64,000 nucleotides of DNA from Candidatus Eiseniibacteriota bacterium (GTDB taxonomy: Bacteria; Eisenbacteria; RBG-16-71-46; CAIMUX01): contig JADJQY010000005.1 of the NCBI GenBank assembly GCA_016712505.1, forward strand, positions 248,001-312,000, given 5' to 3'. The first letter of the stretch is position 1. Each line of letters opens with the position of its first letter. The notes under the pieces are model-generated. The model did not search any database, had not been told where the DNA came from, and worked only from the letters and a program-made list of their open reading frames with translations. Shown here piece after piece: positions 27,844-36,931 of this stretch. Both the position numbers and the translations under genes were made by a program.

Positions 27844-27930
27844 AATCTCAAGCCCCCACAGCGGGGGTTGTTGCGGGCCGCCAATCCCAGAAGACTCGGC
27901 GGCCGCCGCACCACCCCAAGGGGGCGTCGA

Positions 27931-28200
27931 CTATCGACGCAACCCGAGTTCCTTCACCAGACTGCGATAGCTCTCCAGCTTGGTGTTCTTCAGGTACTCG
28001 AGCAACTTGCGCCGCCGACCGACCATGCGGAGAAGCCCGCGGCGGGAATGATGATCCGTCGCGTGCTTTCTAAAGTGTTCGGTGAGGTGCCGGATCTTTT
28101 CGGTCAAGAGCGCAATCTGCACTTCCGGCGAGCCGGAATCCAGGTCATGCAGCTTGTACTTGCCGATGATCTCCTGTTTCTCTTCCTTGGACAGTGGCAT
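27931..28200 (-). CDS. rpsO: 30S ribosomal protein S15
   Basis: Primary 16S rRNA-binding protein of the small-subunit platform. The 89-residue length is standard, and the conserved KLHDLDSGSPEVQIALLTEK and DHHSRRGLLRMVGRRRKLL segments are intact. ATG 28200 is chosen over the adjacent TTG because GGAGG lies at good distance. It is in the conserved truB-ribF-rpsO-pnp order. A leader of about 255 nt from the candidate promoter leaves room for S15 autoregulation. Confidence 0.97.
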   Translation of the reverse strand: MPLSKEEKQEIIGKYKLHDLDSGSPEVQIALLTEKIRHLTEHFRKHATDHHSRRGLLRMVGRRRKLLEYLKNTKLESYRSLVKELGLRR

Positions 28201-28459
28201 CAAACTCCTCCAGACATCCCCGGCCGGACTCTCCGACCGCTCGGATACGGCGCTTCGCGCATACCGCGAGCCGCTCCCCCGACCTTGAACTTCAGGGACC
28301 GCCTCACCGCGTCCCGCACTCCGAACCCGCGGTTGAGCGGGTTCGCAGCCACCGGAAAACCTGTAGCCACAGGAACACGTTGAGCGATCGTGGACGGGTT
28401 CTAAGGACGCGCTCTGCCGAGGCCGATCCCCGACTGATCATCCCTACCAGAATCGGGCC

Positions 28460-28489
28460 ATACTACTGTTTCATTCGCTTCGATTTCAA
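28460..28489 (-). promoter_or_regulatory. Candidate sigma-70 promoter for rpsO
   Basis: TTGAAA (28484-28489) and TAGTAT (28460-28465) on the minus strand are spaced by 18 bp; both match the consensus well. The site overlaps the end of ribF. The 280-bp region between it and rpsO has no gene and would be a long 5' leader. Confidence 0.55.
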
Positions 28490-29457
28490 CGGATTCCTTC
28501 GATCGGCGGCAGGACGGGATCTCCGATTTTCGGCACCTTGCCCTGGAGTCGGAGGCGAGCCTCCTCGATGTCCCGGGCCACCGCCTCCTTCAGTGCCGGA
28601 AGCCCGTCGAATCGAATTTCCGCTCGAATTCGCGCTTCGAAATAGACCGGCAGAACTTTCCCCCTCAGATCGCCGCTCCAGTCGATCAAGTGGACTTCCA
28701 CGGTATCGGCAGCATCATCTGTCAACGTTGGGCGACGTCCGACATTGATCGCCGACGGCACCACACCCCCCGCGATCTCGGACCAACCGGCCTAGACACC
28801 GCGGGCGGGCAGGCAGGTTCCCTCCGGAAAAACGAGATTGGCTGTCGGGACGAGCAGCTTGCCTCCCTCCCCCCGACCGAACCCCACCCGCCCCTCGAGC
28901 AGATAGGTCCGCCCCAGGACGCGGCTCGCCTCCTCCACCGCGCCACGGCGCAGCGCCTCCCGAACACGGGAGGAAGACCACGCGCACCCCGCATCGAGAA
29001 CGGGCGGGAAAACCTCCGCCGTGAAATCCCGCTCGCGCCCGAGTTCACGCAGCAGATCGATCGTTCCTTCGCGACGGTTCCCGAAGCGAAAATCCGCTCC
29101 CACCCAGAGCTCGCGCAGGTCGAGACGCGCCAGGAGCACGTCAAGGAAGGCGCGCGGCGAGAGTGCGGCCATGGCGGGGGAGAACGGGAGCAGCCAGGCG
29201 TGCGTGAAGCCGAGTTCGGCCAGGGCCCGCAGCTTTTGCTCCCGGCTGGCCAATCGGTGGACCGGAACACCGCGGGCCAGGATCTCGATCGGGTGGGGAT
29301 GAAAGCTGATCGCCACTGGAGTGGCCTCGAGGGCGGCAGCGCGCATCAACACGGACTCGAGCAAGGCGCGGTGGCCGCGATGAACGCCGTCGAACACCCC
29401 GATGGTGGCAATCGCCGGGCCGGAGATGAACGGTTCGGAGGAACGAGGATCGAGCAC
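28486..29457 (-). pseudogene. ribF: Bifunctional riboflavin kinase/FAD synthetase interrupted by in-frame TAG
   Basis: Converts riboflavin to FMN and FAD. The FAD-synthetase half (ATIGVFDGVHRGHRALL, then ISFHPHP, SSSRVREALRRG) runs from GTG 29457 to a TAG at 28792-28794. The flavokinase half (SAINVGRRPTL, then YFEARIRAEIRFDG) continues in the same frame to 28486. The TAG falls exactly where the family has Tyr in the GVY motif (PARGV-stop-AGW), a TAC-to-TAG change. As read, the kinase domain would be lost. FAD synthesis is essential, so sequencing error or a second gene copy is likely. Confidence 0.85.
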
Positions 29458-29483
29458 GGGCCGGTACCGCTCTGGATCGCCGA

Positions 29484-30436
29484 CTAGATGACGCGTTCGA
29501 GTTCGAGGCAGAGAGACGCGTCGATCGGCCGATCAGCCGGACCCGGCAGGAGGTCCCATCGCGCGATCGCCAACAGATCACCCGCCGGACCGATCAACCG
29601 CACCCGTTGACCCGGCCGCGGGTTGCCTCGATGTGGAGCGCGTTCCGCGGAGGGACTCCGCCCTGCCGCAGCCGGCGGATCCAGGCATGGTCCACCTTGA
29701 TGCCCTGCAAATGGGAGAGCGCGCGATTCATGTCGACGGCCTGCGAAAGCAACCCGTCACGAGTGCTCCCCGGGGGCGAGATGAGCCGACAGGCGTCGGC
29801 GATCTCGAATGGACCGACGTGGGTGCGGGAGAGAGTCTCGATCATCCCCACCGTGCCGACCGCCTTGGCCAGGTCCTCGGCCAGCGTCCGAATGTAGGTT
29901 CCCTTCCCGCACTCGACTTCGAAATCGACCCGCGGCAGCTCCACCTTGGTGATGGTGAAGCGGCCAATCTCCACGCGTCGCGCCTTGCGTTCCACCTCCA
30001 CGCCCTTGCGCGCCAGGTCGTAGAGTCGCTGCCCGTCGATCTTGACGGCCGAGACCATCGGAGGAATCTGCTCGATCGCTCCGATGAAGCGATCGGCCGC
30101 CGCCTGAAGCGCACCCTGATCGAGAGCCGGCACGGCCCGCTCTTCCACCACCTGTCCCCCGAGATCACCGGAGTCGGTGCGCCGCCCGAGCCTGAGCGTG
30201 CCGCGGTACCCCTTCCCGAGGTCGACCAGATGGGTGAGCAGCTTCGTGGCGCGCCCGACGCAGACGATGAGCACGCCGTTGGCGAAGGGATCGAGACTTC
30301 CTCCGTGACCGACCTGACGGATGCCGAGGATACGACGAACCCGCGAGACCGCGTCGTGGCTGGTCCAGGGGATCTCCTTGTAGACATTGAGCACCAGGCC
30401 GGATGATTCGAGCGCGAGATCGGGATTACTCATCAT
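29484..30436 (-). CDS. truB: tRNA pseudouridine-55 synthase, apparent frameshift near the 3' end
   Basis: Makes pseudouridine 55 in the T-loop of tRNAs. The catalytic motif HGGSLDPFANGVLIVCVG, with its essential Asp, is intact, as is SAVKIDGQRLYDLARKG. The main frame ends prematurely at 29594 (RGRVNGCG-stop), while the expected C-terminal ending (GQRVRLIGPAGDLLAIA ... LELERVI) follows in another frame down to TAG 29484. One missing base between about 29605 and 29640 explains it. ATG 30436 or 30433 overlaps the end of rbfA. The catalytic domain would survive even if the shift is real. Confidence 0.88.
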
Positions 30437-30803
30437 CGCTGCCACCCTGTGTCGGCCCATCGGAGAGACCGAGTTCGTGGAGAATCTTGGATATGCGCAG
30501 GCTGTACTCGATCCCCTTGTCGGCCCGGAAGATCAGATCCGGAGTACGGCGGAGCGTGAGCTGCCGGCCGAGTTCGCTGCGGAGGAAGGGACGCGCCCCG
30601 ACCAGCACCCGCAGGGCAGCTTCCTGGGTTGCCTCATCCCCCAGCGCGGAGACATAGACCCGCGCGACCGAGAGATCCTGAGCGACCTCGACCCGCATCA
30701 CGCTGACCCAGCTAAGGCGCGGGTCGCGCACCCGGTTTCGCAGGATCTCGGATAGTTCGCGCCGGATCTCCTCCTGCACGCGCTCCATGCGGACGCCCTT
30801 CAT
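30426..30803 (-). CDS. rbfA: Ribosome-binding factor A
   Basis: Assists late 30S maturation and 16S rRNA 5'-end processing, notably in cold adaptation. The 125-residue protein has a single KH-like domain: ERVQEEIRRELSEILRN at the start and DPRLSWVSVMRVEVAQDLS in the middle, with a short acidic tail. It lies in the conserved infB-ylxP-rbfA-truB order and its 3' end overlaps truB. Confidence 0.95.
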   Translation of the reverse strand: MKGVRMERVQEEIRRELSEILRNRVRDPRLSWVSVMRVEVAQDLSVARVYVSALGDEATQEAALRVLVGARPFLRSELGRQLTLRRTPDLIFRADKGIEYSLRISKILHELGLSDGPTQGGSDDE

Positions 30804-30809
30804 CGCTCC

Positions 30810-31199
30810 TCAACTTTCCCGGTCGTCGACGTCCTCGTACCCTTCCAGCGTCCAGTCGTCGGAATCGCCGTCCGCACCGCGGGGGTCGGACGACGCCGAC
30901 TCTTCCACGTCGTCGATGTGCCGCACCAACGACCGGACATCGGTGACCACCACCCGCGGGTCACTCTCGATCTCCTGACGGATGGCCAGGAGGGAGGCGC
31001 GACCGCTCGATTCGGAGAGAACGACCAGGGCGAACCCCAGCGCGGCGCGCTGCAGGAGATCCTGATGATCGACCTCCGCCACGGAGGCGTGATAGCGGGC
31101 GCGGAGGTGTTCCTTGAGATGCCGAACCACGGCGCGCTTCGCCTTCAGCGAGCCGCTGTCGCGGATGATCAACTCGACTCGAGCGACGGCGTAGAACAT
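30810..31199 (-). CDS. DUF503 (YlxP-like) protein
   Basis: A small protein of 129 residues. The first 90 or so match DUF503/YlxP: MFYAVARVELIIRDSGSLKA, then KRAVVRHLKEHLRARYHASV and EVDHQDLLQRAALG. About 35 acidic residues follow the conserved domain, longer than usual. ATG 31199 is preferred over GTG 31220. YlxP proteins sit between infB and rbfA in many bacteria and are linked to ribosome biogenesis; the biochemical role is not established. Confidence 0.9.
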   Translation of the reverse strand: MFYAVARVELIIRDSGSLKAKRAVVRHLKEHLRARYHASVAEVDHQDLLQRAALGFALVVLSESSGRASLLAIRQEIESDPRVVVTDVRSLVRHIDDVEESASSDPRGADGDSDDWTLEGYEDVDDRES

Positions 31200-31238
31200 G
31201 GATTTTCGTGCGGCGGGCACCGATGGCGCCCGCCTGGT

Positions 31239-34115
31239 CTACTCGAGTTTGCGCGCCACCTCTTCGACGGTGTACGCCTCGATGACGTCACCTTCCTTCA
31301 TGTCGTCGTAGCCGTCGAGGCCGATGCCGCACTCGAAGCCGGTCTGCACCTCGCGCGCGTCGTCCTTGACCCGCTTGAGCGAGGCGAACTTGCCGTCCCA
31401 GACCACGTCTACCCCACGGTAGACCCGGGCCCGGTCGTTGCGGCTGATCGAGCCGGAGACCACGAAACAGCCGGCGATCGCCCCCACCTTGGTGATGTGG
31501 AACACCTTTCGCACCTCGGCCGAGCCCTTGATCGTCTCGACCTTCTCCGGCGCGAGCAACCCGGCCATCGCGTCCTTGATGTCCTTCTCCACCTCGTAGA
31601 TCACGCGATAGAGACGGATGTCGACCTTCTCGGTCATCGAGAGCTGGTGCGCCTTGGCATCCGCACGGGTGTGGAATCCGATGATGATTCCGCCCGAGGC
31701 CTTGGCCAGGAGGACGTCGCCTTCGGAGATCAGGCCCACCCCGGAGTGGATGATCCGCACCTTCACCTCGCTGGTCGACAGCTTGGTCAAGGTGTCGCGC
31801 AGCACTTCCACCGAGCCGGCCACGTCGGCCTTGAGCACGACGTTCAGTTCCTTCAGATCGCCTTGCTTGATCCGCTCCTGGATCGACATGAGCGAGGTTG
31901 ACTGCGTCTGGAGTCGGATCTTGTGCTCCCGCGCGATCTGCGCGCGGTAGACCGCGATCTCCCGCGCCTTGGCTTCGTCCTTCATCACCGTGAGGACGTC
32001 GCCGGCCTGCGGAACGTCGTTCCAGCCGAGCAATTCCACTGGCGTCGACGGTCCCGCGACGGTGAGGCGCTGGCCCCGTTCGTCGTTCATGGCCCGCACA
32101 CGACCCGACTGTCCACCGCAGACATAGGCATCGCCTACCCGGAGGGTGCCGTTCTGTACCAGCAACGTCGCCACCACCCCGCGCCCGGAATCGCGCTTCG
32201 ATTCGATCACGACTCCGCGAGCCGGGCGTTCCGGCTCGGCCTTCAGTTCGAGCAACTCGGCTTCGAGCAGCAGCCGTTCGAGCAGCGCTTCGACGTTCTG
32301 GCCGTGCTTGGCCGAGATCTCGACCGCACCGACCTTGCCGCCCCACTCCTCGATGAGCACGCCGTTGTCCGCCAGCTCCTTCTTGATCCGCTCCGGGTTG
32401 GCATTGGCCAGATCGATCTTGTTGATCGCCACCACGATCGGCACGTTGGCCGCCTTCGCGTGGTTGATCGCCTCCAGGGTCTGAGGCCGAACCCGGTCGT
32501 CCGCCGCGACCACCAGGACCACGATGTCGGTGACCTGGGCACCCCGGGCGCGCATCGCCGTGAACGCCTCGTGTCCCGGCGTGTCGAGGAACGCGACGTT
32601 GCCCTGTGGCAGCCGCACCTGATACGCACCGATGTGCTGGGTGATGCCGCCGGATTCCGTCTCGATCACCTTGGTCTTCCGCACGTAGTCGAGCAGGCTG
32701 GTCTTGCCATGGTCGACATGGCCCATCACGGTGACGATCGGGGCGCGCGGCTTCTTGTCCCAGACCTCGTCGCTCTCCTCCTCCTGGGCCAGCATCTCCT
32801 CGCCGAACTCGGTCTGGAAGTCCGGCTCGAAGCCGAACTCGTCCATGATCGTGGCGATCGCATCCTTGTCCAGTCGGTAGTTGATCGTGGCCATGATGCC
32901 GAGCTGGAAGCAGGTGGCGATCACCTCGTTCGGCTTCGCCTCCATCATCGAAGCGAGCTCCGCCACGGTGACGAACTCGTGGACCTTCAGCGTGCGGCTG
33001 ACCTCCTCGACCCCCACTTCATCCGAACGGCGGCGGCGTCGCGAACCGCGCGAGCGCCCGGCATCGATGTTCGCCATGGTCCGCCGAACGTTGTCCCGAA
33101 CCGCGGCCTGGTCAACCGTCCGCTTGCCGCGCTTCTTGTTTGCTCCGCCGCGATTGCCGAAGAGCGGAGCCCGTGGCGCCCCAGCCGAAGGCGGATTGAG
33201 CACCGGCGCGTTACCGCGCTGTGGCGGACCTCCCGGTCGCCCGGGGGGACCGGATTGCGGGCGGTAGCCAGGACCACCGGGACGACCCTGATCACCGGGA
33301 CGACCCTGATCGCCGGGCCGACCCTGATCGCCAAGCCGACCCTGGTCCCCCGGTCGCGGCGGGTCTCCAGGGCGGTACTGGCCGGCCGGAGGCCGACCGC
33401 CGGGCGCACCGCCGCGATTGGGCGGACCACCTGGCCCGGGTCGTCCGCCACCCTGGGGCGAACCGGTCGCGCGGGCAGGGTACCCCCCGGTCGTGGCCGG
33501 GCCGCGATTCCCACCGGACGCGCCCTGCGGCGGGCCTCCCGCCGGGGAAGACGAGCGCGGCTGCGTCGGGCGCTGGGTGTAGTCGGGATACGGACCGCCG
33601 TGCGGCTGGTATCCCGCGGTCGGCGCATTCGGATTCGTCGGTCGCGGCGGAGCGACCGGGCCGGTCGTTCCGCTGCCCCCCTGGGGAGGGGTCGAAGACG
33701 AGCTCGCCCCCGCGTCGCCCACACCACCGGCGCCGCCGCTGCCTGGCCCCACGCCGGCGGAGCCGGATCCGGCTGAACCCGCGCCAATCGCTCCCGGTGC
33801 GGACACTCCGGCGGTCGGAGCCACGGTGCCCGGGGCGGAGGGAAACGAGGCCGGCGCCTGCCCCGCGGGGGGCGTCACCTGGCGAGCCTCCTCCACCTTG
33901 CGATTGATCTCGTGGTGAAGGGCTGCCTTCTTCTCCGTCTCGCTCTTGGTCTTCGCCCTCTCTTCGCTGATCTGGGCGCGGATCTTGGTGACGAGGTCGT
34001 CGTCGATCGCGCTCATGTGGCTTTTCACATCGTCACCGAGTTTGGTGATGATGCTGACCAGAGCATCGCTGGAGATCTTCAGTTCACGAGCGAGCTGGAA
34101 GACGCGTGTCTTCAC
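31239..34115 (-). CDS. infB: Translation initiation factor IF-2
   Basis: GTPase that delivers initiator tRNA to the 30S subunit. The 958-residue protein has an N-terminal IF2_N segment (residues 1-50), a Gly/Pro/Arg/Gln-rich linker to about 330, a second IF2_N segment near 380-440 and the G domain with GHVDHGKTS, DTPGHEAF and NKID. Domains II-IV follow. The linker encodes GDQGRP repeats from an 18-bp DNA array (33276-33347). GTG 34115 overlaps the nusA stop by 4 bp. Confidence 0.97.
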   Translation of the reverse strand: MKTRVFQLARELKISSDALVSIITKLGDDVKSHMSAIDDDLVTKIRAQISEERAKTKSETEKKAALHHEINRKVEEARQVTPPAGQAPASFPSAPGTVAPTAGVSAPGAIGAGSAGSGSAGVGPGSGGAGGVGDAGASSSSTPPQGGSGTTGPVAPPRPTNPNAPTAGYQPHGGPYPDYTQRPTQPRSSSPAGGPPQGASGGNRGPATTGGYPARATGSPQGGGRPGPGGPPNRGGAPGGRPPAGQYRPGDPPRPGDQGRLGDQGRPGDQGRPGDQGRPGGPGYRPQSGPPGRPGGPPQRGNAPVLNPPSAGAPRAPLFGNRGGANKKRGKRTVDQAAVRDNVRRTMANIDAGRSRGSRRRRRSDEVGVEEVSRTLKVHEFVTVAELASMMEAKPNEVIATCFQLGIMATINYRLDKDAIATIMDEFGFEPDFQTEFGEEMLAQEEESDEVWDKKPRAPIVTVMGHVDHGKTSLLDYVRKTKVIETESGGITQHIGAYQVRLPQGNVAFLDTPGHEAFTAMRARGAQVTDIVVLVVAADDRVRPQTLEAINHAKAANVPIVVAINKIDLANANPERIKKELADNGVLIEEWGGKVGAVEISAKHGQNVEALLERLLLEAELLELKAEPERPARGVVIESKRDSGRGVVATLLVQNGTLRVGDAYVCGGQSGRVRAMNDERGQRLTVAGPSTPVELLGWNDVPQAGDVLTVMKDEAKAREIAVYRAQIAREHKIRLQTQSTSLMSIQERIKQGDLKELNVVLKADVAGSVEVLRDTLTKLSTSEVKVRIIHSGVGLISEGDVLLAKASGGIIIGFHTRADAKAHQLSMTEKVDIRLYRVIYEVEKDIKDAMAGLLAPEKVETIKGSAEVRKVFHITKVGAIAGCFVVSGSISRNDRARVYRGVDVVWDGKFASLKRVKDDAREVQTGFECGIGLDGYDDMKEGDVIEAYTVEEVARKLE
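33276..33347. repeat. 18-bp in-frame repeats within infB
   Basis: Four copies of an 18-bp unit (consensus ACCGGGACGACCCTGATC on the plus strand) encode GDQGRP-type hexapeptides in the IF-2 linker. The period is a multiple of three, so length can vary without breaking the frame. Confidence 0.85.
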
Positions 34116-35731
34116 GCATTCGCCTCACTTTCGTCGTTCTCGGCCGGTGTTGCCTGCGCGCGTCCCGTATCCGGGTCGGCTCCGCCGGCGTCTTCACGGG
34201 CGCCGGAGTCGCTCATCGCGGGAGTGTCGAGGGAATTCCCTTCCGCCTGCACGCCCCTGTCGTCCGAATCGGTGCTGTCGTCCGAATCGGTGCTGTCGTC
34301 CGAATCGGTCCTGTCGCCCGAATCAGTCCTGTCACCCGAATCAGTCCTGTCCGTTTCGTCGCTTTCGGTTTCCGAGTCGTTCCGGGCCGCGGGATCGTCA
34401 GCCGTAGCTTCCTCGCCGACCTCGCCGACCTCGATTTCGGCCCCATCCACATCGGCATCCGCCAGGTCGCCGGAAGCGCCCCCGGCGCGCCGTTCGAGAA
34501 TCTCCCCGCCGAGCGTGAGCAGACGGGTGGCGGTCTTCTCGCCGATCCCCGGGATCGCCATCAGTTCCTCGACGGACGTGCGCATCACGTCCTGGAGCGT
34601 TTCCTTCCCCGCCTTGATCAGCTTTTCCACGGTGCGCGCGCCCAGATCCTTCTCGAGCTCCTCGAGCTCGATCTCGGCCGCCTCGCCCGAAGCCGCCTGC
34701 ATCTGCGACTGGCTCTTCAGGTCGATCGCGTAGCCGGTGAGCTTGCTCGCCAGGCGTGCGTTCTGTCCGCGGGTACCGATCGCGACCGAGAGGCCCTCGT
34801 CCGCCACGACCACGGTGGCGCGACGCTCCAGCTCGTTCGGAATGACGTCGAGTACACGCGCGGGTGACAAGGCGCGAGAGAGAAACAGCTTCGGATCCGG
34901 GCTCCAGGGCACGATGTCGATCCGCTCTCCCCCGAGTTCGCGGACGATGGCCTGCACGCGCGCCCCCTTCATTCCGACGCAGGCGCCGACCGGATCGACG
35001 CGGTCGTCATGGGAGACGACCGAGATCTTGGTGCGGGATCCGGGCTCGCGGGCGATGTCCTTGATCTCGACCACGCGCTCGAAGATCTCCGGAACCTCGT
35101 TCTCGAAGAGTCGACGCACGAAGTCGGGGTGCGTCCGGGAGAGGATGAGCTGTGGCCCCTTCTGGTTCTTGTCGACGTCGAGCAACAGAGCGCGGACCGG
35201 CTCACCGATCTTGAACCGGTCGCGGAAGATCACCTCCCGGGGCGGAATCATCCCCTCGGTCTTCCCCAGCTTTACGATCACGCTCCCTCGATCCACCTGG
35301 GAGACCGCGCCGCTCAAGATCTGCCCCTTGCGCTCGATGAACTCCTGGAAGACGTTCTCCCGTTCCGCCTCACGAACCCGCTGGACCAGCACCTGCTTTG
35401 CGGTCTGGATGGCGTTACGCCCAAACTCGGCCACCGGCACGTCCACCGGTACCGTCGTGCCGAGGCGGACGCCGGGATGGGACTTCACCGCCTCCTCGTA
35501 GTCGATCTCTCCGGCCAGATCGATCGCGACCTGCACCACCTTCTTGTGCACGCGGACACGGATCTCGCCCGAAATCTCATCGAAGGCGACCTCCACGTCT
35601 GCCGCGGTGGCATAGCGCTTCTTTGCCGCGCTGAGCAGCCCGACGGTGAGCGTCTCCACCAAGAGGCGCCGATCGACGCTCTTCTCGCGGGAGATCTGCT
35701 TCAGTGCTTCGAGAATTTCCTCAGTAGCCAT
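34112..35731 (-). CDS. nusA: Transcription termination/antitermination factor NusA
   Basis: RNA polymerase elongation factor acting in pausing, termination and antitermination. The 539-residue protein has the N-terminal RNAP-binding domain (MATEEILEALKQISREK), an S1 domain (GQILSGAVSQVDRGSVIVKL), two KH domains (DPVGACVGMKGARVQAIVRE; LSVAIGTRGQNARLASKLTG) and a helix-hairpin-helix segment (LMAIPGIGEKTATRLL). An acidic Asp/Ser/Thr tail of about 100 residues contains five 18-bp repeats. ATG 35731 matches the family start. Confidence 0.96.
   Translation of the reverse strand: MATEEILEALKQISREKSVDRRLLVETLTVGLLSAAKKRYATAADVEVAFDEISGEIRVRVHKKVVQVAIDLAGEIDYEEAVKSHPGVRLGTTVPVDVPVAEFGRNAIQTAKQVLVQRVREAERENVFQEFIERKGQILSGAVSQVDRGSVIVKLGKTEGMIPPREVIFRDRFKIGEPVRALLLDVDKNQKGPQLILSRTHPDFVRRLFENEVPEIFERVVEIKDIAREPGSRTKISVVSHDDRVDPVGACVGMKGARVQAIVRELGGERIDIVPWSPDPKLFLSRALSPARVLDVIPNELERRATVVVADEGLSVAIGTRGQNARLASKLTGYAIDLKSQSQMQAASGEAAEIELEELEKDLGARTVEKLIKAGKETLQDVMRTSVEELMAIPGIGEKTATRLLTLGGEILERRAGGASGDLADADVDGAEIEVGEVGEEATADDPAARNDSETESDETDRTDSGDRTDSGDRTDSDDSTDSDDSTDSDDRGVQAEGNSLDTPAMSDSGAREDAGGADPDTGRAQATPAENDESEANA
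34257..34346. repeat. 18-bp in-frame repeats in the nusA acidic tail
   Basis: Five consecutive 18-bp copies (consensus CTGTCGTCCGAATCGGTG on the plus strand) encode TDSDDS/TDSGDR-type acidic hexapeptides on the minus strand. Confidence 0.9.
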
Positions 35732-35885
35732 GAGTCGTCTCGACCTCGTTGCGCCCCGGTTCGGGCGAGGCACCACGCCCCGCTCGGTTCACGATCATTC
35801 ACCTGTCCCAAACTCATCCCGGCAGCAGGCGTTCCGGGCCAGCCTTCAGATCCGGCCAGCGGCCTCGCACGCAGTCCTGCCTCCC

Positions 35886-35970
35886 CAAAGAACCCCAGCC
35901 CAGCCCTGGCCGAAGAACCCCTGGCCGAAGAACCCCTGGCCGAAGAACCCCTGCCCGAAGAACCCCTGCC
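35886..35970. repeat. Tandem array of 15-bp units between rimP and nusA
   Basis: Four near-identical 15-bp units (CGAAGAACCCCTGGC) at 35911-35970 follow decayed copies from 35886. The array sits in the 250-bp gap between the rimP stop and nusA start, so it would be transcribed as operon spacer. No gene is evident in the gap. Confidence 0.85.
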
Positions 35971-35980
35971 TGCACTCGAA

Positions 35981-36640
35981 TCACGAGGTCGGCTGCGGTT
36001 CATCCGCCTCGGTCCTCGCCAGGTCGGGCCCCGACGCGACCCCTCGACGCCTCCACGGGTCCATGTGGACATGGGCCGACTCGATGTCGCTCAGCCGCAC
36101 GAACCGCCGCGCGGTGCTCGGAGCCGCCAAATCGGAACCGCGATCCCCGGTCAGGCCCGCGGTCGGTACCGTGACACCCCGCTTCGACTTCTTCTGCTTT
36201 CCGCGGGGACTGCCCCCGCGCCGACCGGCATCCGGCGCCATCGGCTCGAGCCAGAAGCCGTCCGTTTCCCAGAGCCCGATCGCCCCCTCCAGGTGGCGGA
36301 TACCGCCGCCCGGATCGCGCCAGTCCAGCTCTACCCGTTCTCCGACGAAGCGGCGAAAGTGCCGTTCCTCGCTGATCGGGCGGTTCATCCCCGGCGACGA
36401 GACCTCGAGGCTGTAGCTATTGCGCAGACTTGGATTCGCATCCAGAACGTTGGCCAGCGTGCGACTGAACTTCGCGCAAGCCTCGACCGGCAGCCCGTTG
36501 TCGTGGTCGAGGGTGACCCGGATGTTCTGAATCCGGCTGCCGCGTGCCACGGAGCACTGCACCAGTTCGTCGCCGCCCTCATCGAGCAAGGGCCGGATCA
36601 ATTCCTCGAGTTCCTCGCGACGCACCGTTCCGCTCGCCAA
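35981..36640 (-). CDS. rimP: Ribosome maturation factor RimP
   Basis: Assists 30S assembly. The N-terminal domain contains EELIRPLLDEGGDELV and RVTLDHDNGLPVEACAKFSR, followed by SYSLEVSSPGMNRPISEERHF, the family signature. The protein is 219 residues, longer than the usual 150 or so, because of an internal insert rich in Gly/Arg/Lys and an extra C-terminal tail. TTG 36640 or GTG 36625 is the start. It is the first gene of the nusA-infB cluster. Confidence 0.92.
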   Translation of the reverse strand: MASGTVRREELEELIRPLLDEGGDELVQCSVARGSRIQNIRVTLDHDNGLPVEACAKFSRTLANVLDANPSLRNSYSLEVSSPGMNRPISEERHFRRFVGERVELDWRDPGGGIRHLEGAIGLWETDGFWLEPMAPDAGRRGGSPRGKQKKSKRGVTVPTAGLTGDRGSDLAAPSTARRFVRLSDIESAHVHMDPWRRRGVASGPDLARTEADEPQPTS

Positions 36641-36843
36641 CCCTCTCTACGCTGCCGACACACGTACTGGCAGGACACGACACCCGCGGTTCCGCCCGGT
36701 CCCGCCGCGCGGAACCAGTCTGCCGCAGACCAATGCCAACCAGCGGACCCCCACCGATGGGTGCCCGCTTCGCTCGGTCGCCCGCGAACGCTCACGGAGG
36801 CCCCGCCTGAAGACGGGGGTCTCACCGCGAGACCGCCTCCCGC

Positions 36844-36876
36844 ACAAAACAAATAGCGTGGACGGAAGGCCCACGC
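36844..36876 (-). terminator. Rho-independent terminator after the M28 peptidase gene
   Basis: GCGTGG and CCACGC (36856-36861 and 36871-36876) form a 6-bp GC stem with a 9-nt loop, followed on the minus strand by TATTTGTTTTG. It lies about 55 bp after the M28 stop and separates the sprA-M28 unit from the rimP operon. The rest of the 290-bp gap holds no recognisable gene. Confidence 0.65.
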
Positions 36877-36931
36877 ACGAGGAAGCTACATCACCCTTCG
36901 GAGTTCGAGCAAGGTGAGATATTCCGGGGGG

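Noticed and set aside
35701..36072. Small repeat-rich open frame over the rimP-nusA spacer
   Set aside because: It arises from the 15-bp array, overlaps both neighbouring genes and has no ribosome binding site.
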